64,000 nt of DNA from Pectobacterium sp. A5351 (GCF_028335745.1 NZ_CP116477.1:3844001-3908000); one strand, 5' to 3'. Counted from the stretch's first letter, positions 33,769 through 58,773 are shown. Notes: generated by a model from the sequence alone, not told the origin. Program-made: numbers and translations.

Positions 33769-33796
33769 AAAAAAACCGGGTTTCCCCGGTTTTTTT
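33769..33796 (-). terminator. Terminator of the alpha ribosomal operon
   Basis: AACCGGG/CCCGGTT stem with flanking A and T runs, 14 bp after rplQ. On the minus strand it ends in TTTTTTTACA. Confidence 0.88.
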
Positions 33797-33809
33797 ATGC
33801 TCTTACAGA

Positions 33810-34226
<417 letters not shown>

Positions 34227-34242
34227 TTAACCTGTGATCTGG

Positions 34243-35232
34243 TTACTCATCAGCAATGCTTGCCGGTGGCCAGTTTTCCAGGCGCATGCCCAGAGACAGA
34301 CCACGGGAAGCCAGTACGTCTTTAATCTCAGTAAGAGATTTTTTACCCAGGTTAGGCGTTTTAAGCAGCTCAACCTCGGTACGCTGTACCAGATCACCGA
34401 TGTAGTGGATAGCTTCTGCCTTAAGGCAGTTAGCAGAGCGGACAGTCAATTCCAGATCGTCAACAGGGCGCAGCAGAATCGGATCGAATTCTGGTTTCTC
34501 TTCTTTAACTTCTGGCTGACGAACATCACGTAAGTCAACAAAAGCTTCAAGTTGTTCGGCCAGAATGGTAGCCGCACGGCGGATCGCCTCTTCAGGATCG
34601 ATCGTGCCATTGGTTTCCATTTCGATGACTAGCTTGTCCAAGTCAGTACGCTGTTCTACACGAGCCGCTTCAACATTGTAGGCAATACGCTCTACAGGGC
34701 TGTAGCAAGCATCAACTAACAGACGACCAATCGGGCGCTCATCTTCTTCCGTATGAATACGGGCAGATGCCGGCACATAACCACGACCACGTTGAACTTT
34801 GATACGCATACTAATAGATGCGTTCTCATCGGTCAGATGGCAAATTAAGTGCTGCGGCTTGACGATTTCGACATCACCATCATGGATGATGTCGGCTGCA
34901 GTCACAGGGCCAATGCCAGATTTATTCAGGGTAAGAATAACTTCATCTTTGCCTTGAACTCTCACCGCCAGCCCTTTCAGGTTGAGCAGGATTTCCAGGA
35001 TATCTTCCTGTACGCCTTCTTTGGTGCTGTACTCATGCAGTACACCATCAATCTCAACCTCGGTCACCGCGCAACCTGGCATGGATGAAAGCAGAATACG
35101 GCGCAGTGCGTTGCCAAGAGTATGGCCGAAGCCTCGCTCTAATGGCTCAAGGGTCACCTTGGCGTGCGTCGAACTCACTTGCTCGATATCAACCAGGCGC
35201 GGTTTTAGAAACTCTGTCACAGAACCCTGCAT
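34243..35232 (-). CDS. rpoA: RNA polymerase alpha subunit
   Basis: A 329-residue subunit, the E. coli length. The N-terminal domain (1-235) dimerises and binds beta/beta'; the C-terminal domain (249-329) contacts UP elements and activators, with the DNA-binding helix around 265 (RSANCLKAE) and [10 protein letters not shown]. It begins [16 protein letters not shown]. It lies within the alpha operon between rpsD and rplQ. Confidence 0.99.
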
Positions 35233-35257
35233 TGTGTCCTCTCTTTGGTACTAAGCT

Positions 35258-35896
<639 letters not shown>

Positions 35897-35908
35897 CTAA
35901 AAGCGGCG

Positions 35909-36301
<393 letters not shown>

Positions 36302-36314
36302 TCAATCACCCCGA

Positions 36315-36671
36315 TTATTTCTTGATCGGTTTGCGCGGACCCTTACGGGTACGGGCGTTAGTCTTGGTACGCTGACCGCGAACCGGCAGACCACGACGAT
36401 GACGCAAACCACGATAAGTACCAAGGTCCATAAGACGCTTGATGCTCAGGGTAACTTCACGACGCAGATCACCTTCTACAACAAACTTGGCAACTTCGTC
36501 ACGCAGCTTATCGATTTGCTCTTCAGACAGCTCACTGATCTTAACATCTTCGGCAATTCCTGTTGCAGCACAAATAGCCTGCGAACGGGTTTTACCGATA
36601 CCGAAAATCGACGTTAACGCAATAACGGTATGTTTATGATCAGGAATGTTAATGCCTGCTATACGGGCCAC
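36315..36671 (-). CDS. rpsM: 30S ribosomal protein S13
   Basis: 118 residues, head of the 30S subunit, contacting tRNA and bridging to the 50S. It starts with GTG (36669-36671) preceded by AGGAG, as in E. coli, and this weak start is the point of S4 repression. Conserved [19 protein letters not shown] and the C-terminal [17 protein letters not shown] are visible. Confidence 0.99.
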   Translation of the reverse strand: MARIAGINIPDHKHTVIALTSIFGIGKTRSQAICAATGIAEDVKISELSEEQIDKLRDEVAKFVVEGDLRREVTLSIKRLMDLGTYRGLRHRRGLPVRGQRTKTNARTRKGPRKPIKK

Positions 36672-36760
36672 TATGCACTCCTACAATTTTATACAGCAAC
36701 ACCATTCTGAAAAGCCCGTTTTCAGGATACTCAAATAATGTTGCAGTTACATACAAAAGA
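36672..36760 (-). promoter_or_regulatory. Alpha-operon leader (S4-binding region)
   Basis: The stretch before rpsM contains paired elements such as CTGAAAACGGGCTTTTCAG, consistent with the nested pseudoknot that S4 binds in E. coli. I have not folded it; the assignment relies on position and similarity to the known leader. Confidence 0.65.
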
Positions 36761-36763
36761 TTG

Positions 36764-36782
36764 GCTGGCTAATCTAGCCAGC
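36764..36782 (-). terminator. Hairpin overlapping the alpha-operon promoter
   Basis: GCTGGCTA/TAGCCAGC form a perfect 8-bp stem with a 3-nt loop 35 bp after rpmJ. On the minus strand it is followed by CAATCTTTTG. It may partly terminate spc-operon transcription. Confidence 0.5.
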
Positions 36783-36799
36783 TCAATCCAACTTTGCAA
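36771..36799 (-). promoter_or_regulatory. Alpha-operon promoter
   Basis: TTGCAA (36794-36799), 17-bp spacer, TAGATT (36771-36776) on the minus strand, upstream of rpsM. It corresponds in position to the E. coli alpha promoter. Confidence 0.6.
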
Positions 36800-36817
36800 G
36801 AAAAATATGCGAGATAA

Positions 36818-36967
<150 letters not shown>

Positions 36968-38299
36968 TTAACGGTTATAGCCTTTCAGGTTTGCTTTCTT
37001 CAATGCAGACTCATATTGACTCGACATCATCAGAGTTTGCACTTGAGCCATAAAGTCCATGATGACGACAACAACGATCAATAAAGATGTACCCCCGAAA
37101 TAGAAAGGTACTTTCATTGCGTCACGCATAAACTCCGGGATCAGGCAGATAAAAGTAATATACATCGCACCAATCAGAGTCAGGCGAGTCATCACTTTAT
37201 CGATATATTTCGCCGTTTGCTCTCCCGGACGAATTCCTGGCACGAATGCACCGGACTTCTTCAGGTTATCTGCTGTTTCACGCGGGTTGAAAACCAACGC
37301 AGTGTAGAAGAAACAGAAGAAGATGATTGCAGACGCATAGAGTAACACATAAAGCGGTTGTCCGGGTTGCAAATACAGCGAAATAGTTGTCAGCCAGTTC
37401 CAACCGGTACCGCCCCCAAACCAAGATGCAATCGTGGCAGGGAACAGAATAATACTGGAAGCAAAGATCGCGGGAATAACCCCAGCCATATTCACCTTCA
37501 GCGGTAAATGCGTACTCTGTGCTGCATAAACACGACGACCTTGTTGACGTTTTGCATAATTAACGACGATACGACGTTGACCACGCTCAATGAAAACAAC
37601 GAAGAAGGTTACTGCAAACACTAAAACTGCAACCAACAGCAACAGGAGGAAGTGCAGGTCGCCTTGCCGAGCTTGCTCGATGGTATGGCCAATGGCCGGC
37701 GGTAGACCCGCAACAATACCAGCGAAGATTATGATCGAGATACCGTTACCGATACCACGCTCAGTAATCTGTTCTCCCAGCCACATCAGGAACATTGTCC
37801 CAGTAACCAGGCTTACAACAGCGGTAAAGTAGAAAGCAAAACCCGGATTTATCACCAAGTCTTGCATTCCAGGCATATTCGGCAGACCAGTAGCAATACC
37901 GATCGACTGGAATATAGCCAATACCAAGGTACCGTAGCGGGTATACTGGCTTATCTTACGACGGCCAGCTTCCCCTTCTTTCTTTATTTCAGCTAACGCA
38001 GGATGAACCACCGTCAGCAACTGGATAATAATCGACGCCGAAATATACGGCATAATACCCAGAGCAAAGATAGAAGCACGGCTGAGAGCACCACCAGAGA
38101 ACATGTTAAACATTTCAATGATGGTGCCTCGCTGCTGTTCAAGCAATTTGGCAAGCACAGTGGCATCAATACCAGGAATCGGAATAAAAGAGCCAATACG
38201 GAAAACAATTAGCGCACCGATAACAAACAAAAGTCTGCGCTTCAGTTCACCAACTCCGCCTTTAGCACTCTGAAAATCTAATCCTGGTTGTTTGGCCAT
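36968..38299 (-). CDS. secY: Preprotein translocase subunit SecY
   Basis: A 443-residue channel subunit with ten membrane helices that passes unfolded proteins through the inner membrane with SecE and SecG. It starts [15 protein letters not shown]. The plug helix region and the [12 protein letters not shown] loop that contacts ribosome and SecA are recognisable. Length equals E. coli SecY. Penultimate gene of the spc operon. Confidence 0.99.
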   Translation of the reverse strand: MAKQPGLDFQSAKGGVGELKRRLLFVIGALIVFRIGSFIPIPGIDATVLAKLLEQQRGTIIEMFNMFSGGALSRASIFALGIMPYISASIIIQLLTVVHPALAEIKKEGEAGRRKISQYTRYGTLVLAIFQSIGIATGLPNMPGMQDLVINPGFAFYFTAVVSLVTGTMFLMWLGEQITERGIGNGISIIIFAGIVAGLPPAIGHTIEQARQGDLHFLLLLLVAVLVFAVTFFVVFIERGQRRIVVNYAKRQQGRRVYAAQSTHLPLKVNMAGVIPAIFASSIILFPATIASWFGGGTGWNWLTTISLYLQPGQPLYVLLYASAIIFFCFFYTALVFNPRETADNLKKSGAFVPGIRPGEQTAKYIDKVMTRLTLIGAMYITFICLIPEFMRDAMKVPFYFGGTSLLIVVVVIMDFMAQVQTLMMSSQYESALKKANLKGYNR

Positions 38300-38306
38300 C
38301 TGCTAC

Positions 38307-39439
<1,133 letters not shown>

Positions 39440-39444
39440 CTACC

Positions 39445-39807
<363 letters not shown>

Positions 39808-40341
39808 TTACTTCTTCTTAGCCTCTTTGGTACGCACGACTTCGTCGGCGTAACGGACACCCTTGCCTTTGTAAGGCTCAGGACGACGGTAGGCGCGTAA
39901 TTCCGCAGCAACCTGACCAATAACCTGCTTATCAGCACCTTTCAGTACGATTTCAGTTTGGCTTGGGCATTCTGCAGTAATACCTGCCGGCAGTGCGTGA
40001 TCTACTGGGTGAGAGAACCCAAGAGACAGGTTAACCACATTGCCTTTAACAGCAGCACGGTAACCAACACCAACCAGTTGCAGCTTCTTAGTGAAGCCTT
40101 CGGTAACACCGATAACCATTGCGTTCAACAGAGCGCGAGTGGTGCCCGCTTGGGCCCATCCGTCAACGAAACCTTCGCGCGGAGCGAAAGTCAGAGCGTT
40201 GTCAGCTTGTTTCACTTCAACAGCATCGTGGATCTTACGACTCAGCTCGCCGTTTTTACCCTTAATCGAAATATCCTGACCGTTGAGTTTTACCTCTACG
40301 CCGGCAGGAATGACGACGGGTGCTTTTGCAACACGAGACAT
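39808..40341 (-). CDS. rplF: 50S ribosomal protein L6
   Basis: 177 residues, two similar domains, sited near the factor-binding centre of the 50S. It starts [17 protein letters not shown]. The C-terminal signature [14 protein letters not shown] is present. spc operon. Confidence 0.99.
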   Translation of the reverse strand: MSRVAKAPVVIPAGVEVKLNGQDISIKGKNGELSRKIHDAVEVKQADNALTFAPREGFVDGWAQAGTTRALLNAMVIGVTEGFTKKLQLVGVGYRAAVKGNVVNLSLGFSHPVDHALPAGITAECPSQTEIVLKGADKQVIGQVAAELRAYRRPEPYKGKGVRYADEVVRTKEAKKK

Positions 40342-40353
40342 TTTTCCTCCCGA

Positions 40354-40752
<399 letters not shown>

Positions 40753-40779
40753 TTACTCCCGTGATTCAATTGGTGACAA

Positions 40780-42361
<1,582 letters not shown>

Positions 42362-42426
42362 CTAATGTCAACTACTACTTTAGGACCCTTTCGGGCCATT
42401 AAATACCCCATAATTGAGGGCGCAGC

Positions 42427-42432
42427 ATTATA
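42427..42432 (-). promoter_or_regulatory. -10 element of the spc-operon promoter
   Basis: TATAAT followed by GCTGCGCC on the minus strand, about 80 bp before rplN and after the S10-operon terminator. The -35 region is poor, so I mark only the -10. Confidence 0.6.
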
Positions 42433-42461
42433 ACACCGCTTCCTTGGTATGGGTAGAAAAA

Positions 42462-42489
42462 ATAAACGGCCCTTTGCAGAGCCGTTTAT
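42462..42489 (-). terminator. Terminator of the S10 operon
   Basis: ATAAACGGC/GCCGTTTAT stem with a 10-nt loop, followed on the minus strand by TTTTTTCT. It lies 24 bp after rpsQ, before the spc promoter. Confidence 0.85.
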
Positions 42490-42512
42490 CATAAGAGAAG
42501 AGCGCTACTTTA

Positions 42513-44441
<1,929 letters not shown>

Positions 44442-44446
44442 CTACC

Positions 44447-44728
<282 letters not shown>

Positions 44729-44741
44729 TTATCCTCTAAGA

Positions 44742-47137
<2,396 letters not shown>

Positions 47138-47157
47138 TCAATCGCTCAATGACCTGA

Positions 47158-47645
<488 letters not shown>

Positions 47646-47651
47646 TCGCGC

Positions 47652-47679
47652 ATTATACGCAAATTGGCTGAGGAAGCAA
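47652..47679 (-). promoter_or_regulatory. S10-operon promoter
   Basis: TTGCTT (47674-47679), 16-bp spacer, TATAAT (47652-47657), followed by GCGCGAG on the minus strand. Confidence 0.8.
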
Positions 47680-47706
47680 TAAGCAGGATGAAATGATTTT
47701 AAACGC

Positions 47707-47734
47707 GGCCGGAGCGATGTGTCTGAGTCCGGCC
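47707..47734 (-). repeat. Inverted repeat after bfr
   Basis: GGCCGGA/TCCGGCC form a 7-bp stem with a 14-nt loop between bfr and the S10 promoter. It is possibly the bfr terminator, though the following T tract is weak. Confidence 0.4.
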
Positions 47735-47779
47735 AGAGTTAGGCTATAGGGCAGCACATAACAAATTTATAATGCCATG

Positions 47780-48253
47780 TTACTCAGCTTTCAGCTGAGC
47801 TTGAAGATAGTTTTGTATACCAAGACGTGAAATCAAATCCAACTCAGTTTCCAGCCAGTCAATGTGCCCTTCTTCATCGGCAAGAATTTCTATCATTAAA
47901 TCCCTGCTGACGTAGTCATGTACCGAATCGGCATAGGCAATCGCCTCACGCAGATTCTTTGCGCCATCCAACTCAAGTTGAAGATCAGAACGTAAAATCT
48001 CTTCGACATCTTCGCCAATATTTAACTTACCCAAGTCCTGCAGATTCGGGATGCCTTCGAGAAACAGGATTCGTTCGATGTAGCGATCAGCGTGTTTCAT
48101 TTCGTCGATAGACTCATGATATTCGTGATCGTTAAGACGGGTTAAGCCCCAGTTTTTAAACATCCGGGCATGAAGAAAATATTGGTTAATGGCTACCAGC
48201 TCGTTGCCCAATAACTTATTCAGATGTGTAATGACTTTTTTATCGCCTTTCAT
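47780..48253 (-). CDS. bfr: Bacterioferritin
   Basis: 157 residues (158 in E. coli). A haem-containing iron-storage protein forming 24-mer shells. Ferroxidase ligands appear in NQYFLHARM (Glu is near LVAINQYF), [25 protein letters not shown] and [13 protein letters not shown]. The haem-ligand Met is in the [11 protein letters not shown] segment. It lies downstream of bfd in the same orientation. Confidence 0.98.
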   Translation of the reverse strand: MKGDKKVITHLNKLLGNELVAINQYFLHARMFKNWGLTRLNDHEYHESIDEMKHADRYIERILFLEGIPNLQDLGKLNIGEDVEEILRSDLQLELDGAKNLREAIAYADSVHDYVSRDLMIEILADEEGHIDWLETELDLISRLGIQNYLQAQLKAE

Positions 48254-48325
48254 GACATGCTCCTCCGCTCCAGTTCTTAAAGTGTAGAACCGGTAAGCAG
48301 AGAGTCAAAAAAACGACCCTACATT

Positions 48326-48520
48326 TTATGCTACTTCATACATGTCAGGAATTTTGGCTTGTTCTTCCTCGAAAATGACACGCGCCTGACGAATGCACTT
48401 ACCGCAGTCTGTCCCAATAGGAACGAGTTTGCGTAGTTGCTGCATAGATTGAGGCTGGTGCTGACGAACAGCATTACGAATAGTTTTGTCAGAAATTGCG
48501 TTGCACAAACAAACATACAT
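48326..48520 (-). CDS. bfd: Bacterioferritin-associated ferredoxin
   Basis: A 64-residue [2Fe-2S] protein that reduces the Bfr core to release iron. Four Cys ligands: CLC near the N-terminus and CGKC in the middle ([12 protein letters not shown]). The start is at 48520 to match the 64-residue family length ([10 protein letters not shown]); an upstream ATG at 48535 adds five residues and cannot be excluded. It precedes bfr by 72 bp. Confidence 0.95.
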   Translation of the reverse strand: MYVCLCNAISDKTIRNAVRQHQPQSMQQLRKLVPIGTDCGKCIRQARVIFEEEQAKIPDMYEVA

Positions 48521-48629
48521 ACCGAAATGACTCATCGTTATCGCGAGTGTCTTTCACGCTACCTTTCGGGACACTGCAAACGGTATTTGAAACCGCTCCT
48601 AGCGATTTTTTAATCAATCGACACATTGT

Positions 48630-48650
48630 AAATAAGAATTGTTTTTATTT
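48630..48650. promoter_or_regulatory. AT-rich palindrome upstream of bfd, possible Fur site
   Basis: AAATAAGAA and TTTTTATTT are near-perfect inverted arms around TTG, about 110 bp upstream of bfd. The resemblance to a Fur box is moderate. bfd is Fur-repressed in E. coli. Confidence 0.35.
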
Positions 48651-48751
48651 CAATTTACATCTTATCGTTCAGATATAAAAAATCGCCGTAAGCAATTTTC
48701 AATATTGCTTACGACGATGCGATGAGTGGCAGCTATAAGTCTTCGCCATAA

Positions 48752-48775
48752 AAAAAGGCACCGAAGTGCCTTTTT
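48752..48775 (-). terminator. Terminator of the str operon
   Basis: AAAAAGGCAC/GTGCCTTTTT, a 10-bp stem with a CGAA loop, 23 bp after tufA, with T tract on the minus strand. Confidence 0.9.
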
Positions 48776-48797
48776 CATGTATTAAGTTTATCAGCGA

Positions 48798-49997
<1,200 letters not shown>

Positions 49998-50051
49998 TCA
50001 AATGCTCTCCCCCTATGGAGAGAGCACGGGATTTTGTTTTAACCCTGAGGC

Positions 50052-52175
<2,124 letters not shown>

Positions 52176-52262
52176 CTATTTACTAGGGCGTTCAATTTAG
52201 TTAACCCAAGCGGGTTGGCTATTTTTAGCGCCCGCTTGGTTAGCATGACTACAGCGAAGGGA

Positions 52263-53204
<942 letters not shown>

Positions 53205-53285
53205 TCAAAAAGCTCCTGGGTTTTGCTTCGTAAACACGTAATAAATCGCCTCATGTTTGCGCAAGGCAAAGTATGAGGACGCAGA

Positions 53286-53314
53286 ATTTTAGGGCTGGCA
53301 GTGGAAGGAGTCAA
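53286..53314 (-). promoter_or_regulatory. str-operon promoter
   Basis: TTGACT (53309-53314), 17-bp spacer, TAAAAT (53286-53291), followed by TCTGCGTCCTCATA; very similar to the E. coli str promoter. Confidence 0.88.
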
Positions 53315-53335
53315 GAAATATACAAAAATTCGGCG

Positions 53336-53623
53336 TTACCACGCGAGTTGCTGCGGGTGCTCCACTGTCAGTTGAACAAACTGATTATAGTCAATGAGTG
53401 TCACATTGTTTGAAATTTGTTCAGTCATTCCTCTTGCCGCCGTATCAGGCTGAAGCGCGTAGAGAAGAACCGCTGAATCCAGAAGACGCTGAATAATATC
53501 GCCACCAGCCAGAGCAGCGATAACACCGTCTTGCAATAAGACCAACGCATCACCCTGCCCCACACTGCGCAAAAATGCATCCAGGTCAACGTGATAAGGA
53601 GAACGTGAGAGCGTATGCAGCAT
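53336..53623 (-). CDS. tusB: Sulfur-relay protein TusB
   Basis: 95 residues, equal to E. coli. A DsrH-like subunit of the TusBCD complex that passes persulfide from TusA to TusE for 2-thiolation of tRNA wobble uridine. It begins MLHTLSRSPYHVDL. Last gene of yheO-tusDCB, just before the str promoter. Confidence 0.96.
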   Translation of the reverse strand: MLHTLSRSPYHVDLDAFLRSVGQGDALVLLQDGVIAALAGGDIIQRLLDSAVLLYALQPDTAARGMTEQISNNVTLIDYNQFVQLTVEHPQQLAW

Positions 53624-53640
53624 AAAGGGGAGATCCGTCG

Positions 53641-54000
53641 CTAGAATGAAAGAATGGTATGATAATCGGCCAGCTTACTGCGCCATGCTTGCGGCGCTAA
53701 TAGTTCGACATCCAAAACCCAGTCTGTCTCGATACTCAGCCCGCGCTGACGCACAGAAGTCTCACACAGATAGCAACATTCGATATCGTACAATGGCAGC
53801 ACACCAAACGTTGCGATGTAATTACGCATCAAAATCTTTTCCGGCTGTTGATGTGGCAGCAGTTGCAGTACGCCATCACCAACAAAAAATACGCCAATCT
53901 CTTCCGTTAGTGCTGACATCGCCAATAGCGCATCCAGCCCTTCCCGCCCGGAAGCACTCCCATGTGGAGCATGCGTAAAAACAAATGCGACTCGCTTCAT
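53641..54000 (-). CDS. tusC: Sulfur-relay protein TusC
   Basis: 119 residues, equal to E. coli. A DsrF-like subunit of TusBCD. It begins [24 protein letters not shown]. It lies 9 bp after tusD and 17 bp before tusB. Confidence 0.97.
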   Translation of the reverse strand: MKRVAFVFTHAPHGSASGREGLDALLAMSALTEEIGVFFVGDGVLQLLPHQQPEKILMRNYIATFGVLPLYDIECCYLCETSVRQRGLSIETDWVLDVELLAPQAWRSKLADYHTILSF

Positions 54001-54009
54001 AACGCTACC

Positions 54010-54399
54010 TTAAAACTGAATAACCCGATCGCAGGTCAGCACCGATTGCGCCAGTTCACCCAGCCCGCTCAGAACAAAGCCGGATTGCAGATTCGCTCCC
54101 GCAAGGTTGAGCTGAGCAGCTTGCTGAGTATCGGTCACACCCCGGCGTAGTGCCGCAGCAACGCAGACATTCAGCGCCACTTGATGCGTTTCACCCAACT
54201 GCTGCCAGGCGCGTACCAGATCAAATTCATCATTAGCGGGTGACGTCAGCTGGTTGGCATTCAACACGCCTTCCCGATAGAAGAACACACTTTTTAACCT
54301 GTGCCCTTCAGCCAACAGCGCCTGTGCAAACTGCAACGCGCTGCTTGCCTGCTGTGTGCCATAAGCAGGGCCAGTCACCAGCAAACAGTAACTCAGCAT
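54010..54399 (-). CDS. tusD: Sulfurtransferase TusD
   Basis: 129 residues (128 in E. coli). A DsrE-like subunit with the active Cys in [13 protein letters not shown] (about residue 79). [20 protein letters not shown] marks the N-terminus. The ATG overlaps the yheO stop by one base (TAATG), so translation is coupled. Confidence 0.98.
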   Translation of the reverse strand: MLSYCLLVTGPAYGTQQASSALQFAQALLAEGHRLKSVFFYREGVLNANQLTSPANDEFDLVRAWQQLGETHQVALNVCVAAALRRGVTDTQQAAQLNLAGANLQSGFVLSGLGELAQSVLTCDRVIQF

Positions 54400-55121
54400 T
54401 AACGTTCGTGCCCGCTGAAGTCGCCGCTTTTGAATTGACGAATATAAAGATAGACCGTGTGTTTAGAGATATTGAGGCGTTCGGCGACCTGGTTGATGGC
54501 GTCTTTAATATCAAAAATGCCTTTCTCATACAGGCTCAGTACGATTTGGCGATTCTTCGCATTATTAGAGACGTTGCGATCCGCATTAACTTCTTCGATC
54601 GAAAATTCCAGCGTTTGTGCCACGAGGTCGTCAACCGATGACGCAAAGTTAACAGAAGATGCAGCATCATGCGTTTCAGGGGGGATAAAGGTCTGCACAA
54701 TCTGGGAGAAAGGCACATCCAAATTCATGTTGATGCACAGCAGCCCAATCACGCGCTGATCGCGATTACGGATCGCAATCGTGACTGACTTCATCAACAC
54801 ACCGCTTTTGGCACGGGTAAAATAGGCCTTCGATACGCTGCTATCTTCACCTGCCATGTCATGCAGCATACGCAATGCAAGATCCGTAATCGGCGAGCCA
54901 ATCTTCCTGCCGGTATGTTCTCCATTCGCAATACGCACGGCGGAACATTTAAGATCCTCAAGCGAGTGCAACACAATCTCACAGTGCTCGCCAATCAACA
55001 TGGCCAAGCCATCAACCACCGCTTCATACGATTTCAGGATCTCATAGTCCGTCTGGCTGAAAGGACGTTCATCCAGCAAATCAAGCTCATAAGATTCGCC
55101 AGATACAAGCGAATTAGACAT
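54399..55121 (-). CDS. yheO: YheO-family helix-turn-helix regulator
   Basis: 240 residues from the ATG at 55121, which has GAGGGTGG upstream and matches the E. coli length; an ATG at 55145 is the alternative. An N-terminal PAS-like YheO domain (about 15-130) is followed by a C-terminal helix-turn-helix ([23 protein letters not shown]). The E. coli function is poorly known. It leads the tusDCB genes. Confidence 0.93.
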   Translation of the reverse strand: MSNSLVSGESYELDLLDERPFSQTDYEILKSYEAVVDGLAMLIGEHCEIVLHSLEDLKCSAVRIANGEHTGRKIGSPITDLALRMLHDMAGEDSSVSKAYFTRAKSGVLMKSVTIAIRNRDQRVIGLLCINMNLDVPFSQIVQTFIPPETHDAASSVNFASSVDDLVAQTLEFSIEEVNADRNVSNNAKNRQIVLSLYEKGIFDIKDAINQVAERLNISKHTVYLYIRQFKSGDFSGHER

Positions 55122-55221
55122 GGCAGACACCACCCTCAACGTCATCTATTTATTTTGTATTGACAGGGGACATAGTCTAGCAAATGTCCACTCTCGCGTC
55201 CCTGAATTTAACGGGTACCCT

Positions 55222-55238
55222 CTTAAGGTTGTATTAAT
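55222..55238 (+). promoter_or_regulatory. Probable PmrA box upstream of eptA
   Basis: CTTAAGGTTGTATTAAT fits YTTAAK-N5-YTTAAK with one mismatch, 62 bp before eptA. This suggests autoregulation of eptA-pmrAB by its own response regulator. Confidence 0.6.
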
Positions 55239-55299
55239 TTAATCCCGCTAGAGTCTGCGTCTTCTTTCCTCTCCATCATGGAAATCACGAGAGACGTGT

Positions 55300-56946
55300 A
55301 TGAAAAAACCAATACCGATGGGCAGACCACACCTAAGCAGCATCACGTTCGTGCTGATCTTTTCTGCCTTTATTACTCTGGTCCAGAACATCGCCTACTA
55401 CCGTCAGACGTTGCAACTGCTGGACATGACAGACTGGATCAATATTCCTTTCTTTCTCAGCATGCCCGTTGTGATTTTCGCGGTGCTGAATATTATTTTC
55501 ACCCTTCTGGCAGCGCCTTACCTACGTAAGGCCGTCATTGTTTTCTTCCTGCTGAGCGGTGCCGCCGCGCAGTACTTCATGCTGAACTACGGCATCATCA
55601 TTGACCGCACCATGATCCAGAATATTCTAGAGACAACGGCCAGCGAATCTTTTTCACTGCTTACGCCACAGCTTGTCGCCTGGGTATTCTTTATTGGCGT
55701 CATTCCTGCCGCACTCGCCATCTGGATAAAAATAAAACCCGCCAAGCCGACAACGCTCTATATTGGCATACGCTTTCTTAGCGTTATTATTTCGTTATTC
55801 GCCATTTTATCAGTCGCGGCATTCTTTTATAAAGATTACGCCTCGTTCATGCGTAATAACAAAGAGTTGGTAAAAGCAATTACACCCAGCAATATTGTAG
55901 CGGCCAGCTTGTCCTACCATAAACACAGCGCACTGGCTAATTTACCCCTAGAGCAAATCGGCCTGGACGCTCATAAAGTGTCACCAGCGTCCCCGACGGC
56001 AAAAAAGAACCTGGTTATTCTGGTCGTAGGAGAGACATCCCGGGCGCAAAACTTTTCGCTGGGCGGCTACGGGAAAGAAACGAATCCACTGCTGGCAAAA
56101 GACAATGTGATTTATTTTGAAAACACGTCATCATGCGGTACCTCAACAGGCGTCTCTGTCCCCTGCATGTTCTCCAACATGCCGCGCCAAAGCTTTAACG
56201 GTGACTTAGCCAGCCATCAGGAAGGGCTACTGGATATATTACAGCGGGCAAAAGTTAACGTGCTCTGGCAGGAAAATGACGGCGGCTGCAAAGATGCCTG
56301 TACGCGAGTGCCAACCGTTGATGTGACGTCGCTGAAGCTGCCGGGATTATGCACCAGCGGCGAATGCCACGATGAAGCGTTATTCCACGGCGTCGAAGAC
56401 TATATCAATAAGCTCGATAACGACGGAATTATCGTATTACATACGATAGGCAGCCACGGCCCAAGCTATTACCAGCGCTACCCTGACGCCTTTAAGAAAT
56501 TTACCCCAACGTGTGATACCAATCAGATTCAAACCTGTACGCAGGAAGCGCTGACCAACACGTATGACAATACGATCCTGTATGTCGATTTTGTTGTGGA
56601 TAAAGCGATCAATTTACTGAAACAGCATCAGGATAAATTTAACACCTCACTGGTTTACCTGTCAGACCACGGCGAATCGTTAGGAGAGAACGGTATCTAC
56701 CTGCACAGCATGCCCTACTCTATTGCGCCGAAACAGCAAACGCAGGTACCGATGCTGATGTGGCTATCGCCGGGTTACCAACAGCAGCAGGCCATTCAGG
56801 ACACCTGCCTACGCCAAAACGCGAAACAGCAGGCGTATTCGCAAGATAATCTTTTCCATACCATACTGGGGATGTTTACTATCGCCACGAAAGAATATCA
56901 GCCTCAGCTCGATATCCTTCAGCCATGCAGGGACAAGGCAACATGA
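55300..56946 (+). CDS. eptA: Lipid A phosphoethanolamine transferase
   Basis: 548 residues (E. coli EptA 547). An inner-membrane enzyme that adds phosphoethanolamine to lipid A phosphates, lowering surface charge and affinity for cationic peptides. Five N-terminal membrane helices (about 15-180) precede a periplasmic alkaline-phosphatase-like domain. It contains a metal Glu in VVGETSRAQ (about 245), the Thr nucleophile in [12 protein letters not shown] (about 281-283), paired Cys residues, and [10 protein letters not shown] near 456-470. The stop overlaps the regulator start by 4 bp (ATGA). Confidence 0.96.
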   Translation: MKKPIPMGRPHLSSITFVLIFSAFITLVQNIAYYRQTLQLLDMTDWINIPFFLSMPVVIFAVLNIIFTLLAAPYLRKAVIVFFLLSGAAAQYFMLNYGIIIDRTMIQNILETTASESFSLLTPQLVAWVFFIGVIPAALAIWIKIKPAKPTTLYIGIRFLSVIISLFAILSVAAFFYKDYASFMRNNKELVKAITPSNIVAASLSYHKHSALANLPLEQIGLDAHKVSPASPTAKKNLVILVVGETSRAQNFSLGGYGKETNPLLAKDNVIYFENTSSCGTSTGVSVPCMFSNMPRQSFNGDLASHQEGLLDILQRAKVNVLWQENDGGCKDACTRVPTVDVTSLKLPGLCTSGECHDEALFHGVEDYINKLDNDGIIVLHTIGSHGPSYYQRYPDAFKKFTPTCDTNQIQTCTQEALTNTYDNTILYVDFVVDKAINLLKQHQDKFNTSLVYLSDHGESLGENGIYLHSMPYSIAPKQQTQVPMLMWLSPGYQQQQAIQDTCLRQNAKQQAYSQDNLFHTILGMFTIATKEYQPQLDILQPCRDKAT

Positions 56947-57611
56947 AATTATTGATTGTTGAAGATGATAAGCTGTTGCAGGAAGGATTATTATTGGCGT
57001 TGAGTCATGAAGGTTATGCCTGCGATTGCGCAGGCACAGCCAAAGAAGCAGACGCGCTCATCGGCAGCGCACACTACAGCCTGGTCATTCTCGATCTGGG
57101 TTTGCCGGACGAAGACGGGCTCGCCCTGCTATCACGCTGGCGTAAGAATCATTACCAGCATCCCGTACTCATTTTAACGGCACGGGATAACGTCAACGAT
57201 CGCGTTAATGGTCTGGATGTCGGTGCAGACGATTATCTCGCCAAACCGTTCGCACTAACGGAATTACAGGCGCGCGTACGCGCGCTGATTCGCCGCAATC
57301 AAGGCTCAAGTAACAGTAAGATACAGGTTGACAACATTACGTTGGATTTAAACAATCAGCAGGTGTGGCTGGACGAAAAGCCGATAGTACTCACGCCAAA
57401 AGAGTTCGCGATCTTGTCTCGTCTGGTGTTGAAAGCCGGTTCTCAGGTACACCGAGAAGTGCTGCATCAGGATATTTATGCCTGGAACGACGATCCGTCT
57501 TCCAATTCGCTGGAAGTCCATATCCACAATCTGCGTCAAAAGATAGGGAAAGACCGTATCCGCACCCTGCGAGGCTTTGGCTATCTGCTGACTAAAGGCG
57601 AACAACCATGA
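56943..57611 (+). CDS. pmrA: Response regulator PmrA/BasR
   Basis: 222 residues, equal to E. coli BasR. A receiver domain with EDD (7-9), phosphoacceptor Asp51 in [11 protein letters not shown] and Lys101, then an OmpR/PhoB winged-helix domain (about 125-220, [23 protein letters not shown]). The ATG at 56943 overlaps the eptA stop; an in-frame start six codons earlier is unlikely. The 3' end overlaps pmrB by 4 bp. It should bind the PmrA box before eptA. Confidence 0.95.
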   Translation: MKLLIVEDDKLLQEGLLLALSHEGYACDCAGTAKEADALIGSAHYSLVILDLGLPDEDGLALLSRWRKNHYQHPVLILTARDNVNDRVNGLDVGADDYLAKPFALTELQARVRALIRRNQGSSNSKIQVDNITLDLNNQQVWLDEKPIVLTPKEFAILSRLVLKAGSQVHREVLHQDIYAWNDDPSSNSLEVHIHNLRQKIGKDRIRTLRGFGYLLTKGEQP

Positions 57612-58702
57612 AGAGCGATGCCGACACCGTCACCAGCATGCGCCGTCGTTTGGTGCTGGCACTGGGCGGCATCTTACTCGTCTGTCAGATGATCAGCGTA
57701 TTCTGGCTTTGGCACGAAAGCGAAGAGCAAATCAGTCTGCTGGTTGATAAATCGCTGAGCACGACCGTTCAAAACATGCAGATCGACCAGGAGATTAACG
57801 AAGCAATCGCCTCGCTCAGTATCCCAAGCCTGGTGATGGTCATCCTGACGTTGCTCATGTGCGTTCAGGCCGTCAGTTGGATCACCCGCCCACTTTCTCG
57901 CCTACAGAAAGAGTTACAGGATCGCACGGCCGAAAACCTGGAGCCGCTGCCACAGCAGAGCAATATCAAAGAGGTCGCTGCCGTCACCCACACCATCAAC
58001 CAGCTTTTTCAGCGTCTGGACGAAACGTTAAAGCGTGACAGGCAGTTTACCGCGGATGTTGCACATGAATTACGCACGCCGCTATCCGGGATTCGGCTAC
58101 ACCTCGAACTGCACCAGCAACACCACCAGATTGACTGTAGTTCGCTCATCAAACGCATTGATAAAATGGTGAAAACGGTAGAGCAACTTCTGCTGCTTGC
58201 CCGAGTCGGACAAGATTTTTCAGCAGGCCATCACCAAAATGTTGCGTTTCTGAAAGACGTCATTTTTCCCATGCAGGATGAACTGACCGAGATGCTGCAA
58301 AAGCGCCAGCAGACGCTGAAATGGGTATTACCGCAAGAAGAGATCACGCTGCGCGGTGATGCCACCTTGCTCCAGCTCTTGCTACGCAATCTGGTAGAAA
58401 ACGCTTACCGCTATAGCCCGGAAGCAAGCCAGATCACGGTTAGCCTGACTACACGACAACACCTTGAACTGCTGATCGAAGATGAAGGACCGGGTATCGA
58501 TGAAAGCAAAGTGGGTGAATTAAGTAAGGCGTTTGTGCGTATGGACAGCCGCTATGGCGGTATCGGCCTCGGGCTGAGTATCGTGACGCGCATTGCTCAG
58601 TTGCACGATGGGCAGTTTTTCCTGAGTAATCGACCGCAAGGTTCCGGTGCCCTCGCCCGCGTGGTGCTAACCATGCCTGACGAATACCCCGATTCCGCCT
58701 GA
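57608..58702 (+). CDS. pmrB: Sensor histidine kinase PmrB/BasS
   Basis: 364 residues (E. coli BasS 363). Two membrane helices (about 14-33 and 72-90) flank a short periplasmic loop with two ExxE motifs (ESEE at 37-40, EINE at 62-65), the Fe3+-sensing pattern. HAMP, then H-box His153 in [13 protein letters not shown], and an ATPase domain with [16 protein letters not shown] and GGIGLGLS. In related soft-rot bacteria PmrAB responds to iron and acid pH; here this is inferred. Confidence 0.95.
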   Translation: MKSDADTVTSMRRRLVLALGGILLVCQMISVFWLWHESEEQISLLVDKSLSTTVQNMQIDQEINEAIASLSIPSLVMVILTLLMCVQAVSWITRPLSRLQKELQDRTAENLEPLPQQSNIKEVAAVTHTINQLFQRLDETLKRDRQFTADVAHELRTPLSGIRLHLELHQQHHQIDCSSLIKRIDKMVKTVEQLLLLARVGQDFSAGHHQNVAFLKDVIFPMQDELTEMLQKRQQTLKWVLPQEEITLRGDATLLQLLLRNLVENAYRYSPEASQITVSLTTRQHLELLIEDEGPGIDESKVGELSKAFVRMDSRYGGIGLGLSIVTRIAQLHDGQFFLSNRPQGSGALARVVLTMPDEYPDSA

Positions 58703-58773
58703 ATAATAAACCAGCGGATCCACATCTCATCAATAGTAAAACAGCACATCCCTGTGCACAAACCTCGCCTGAC

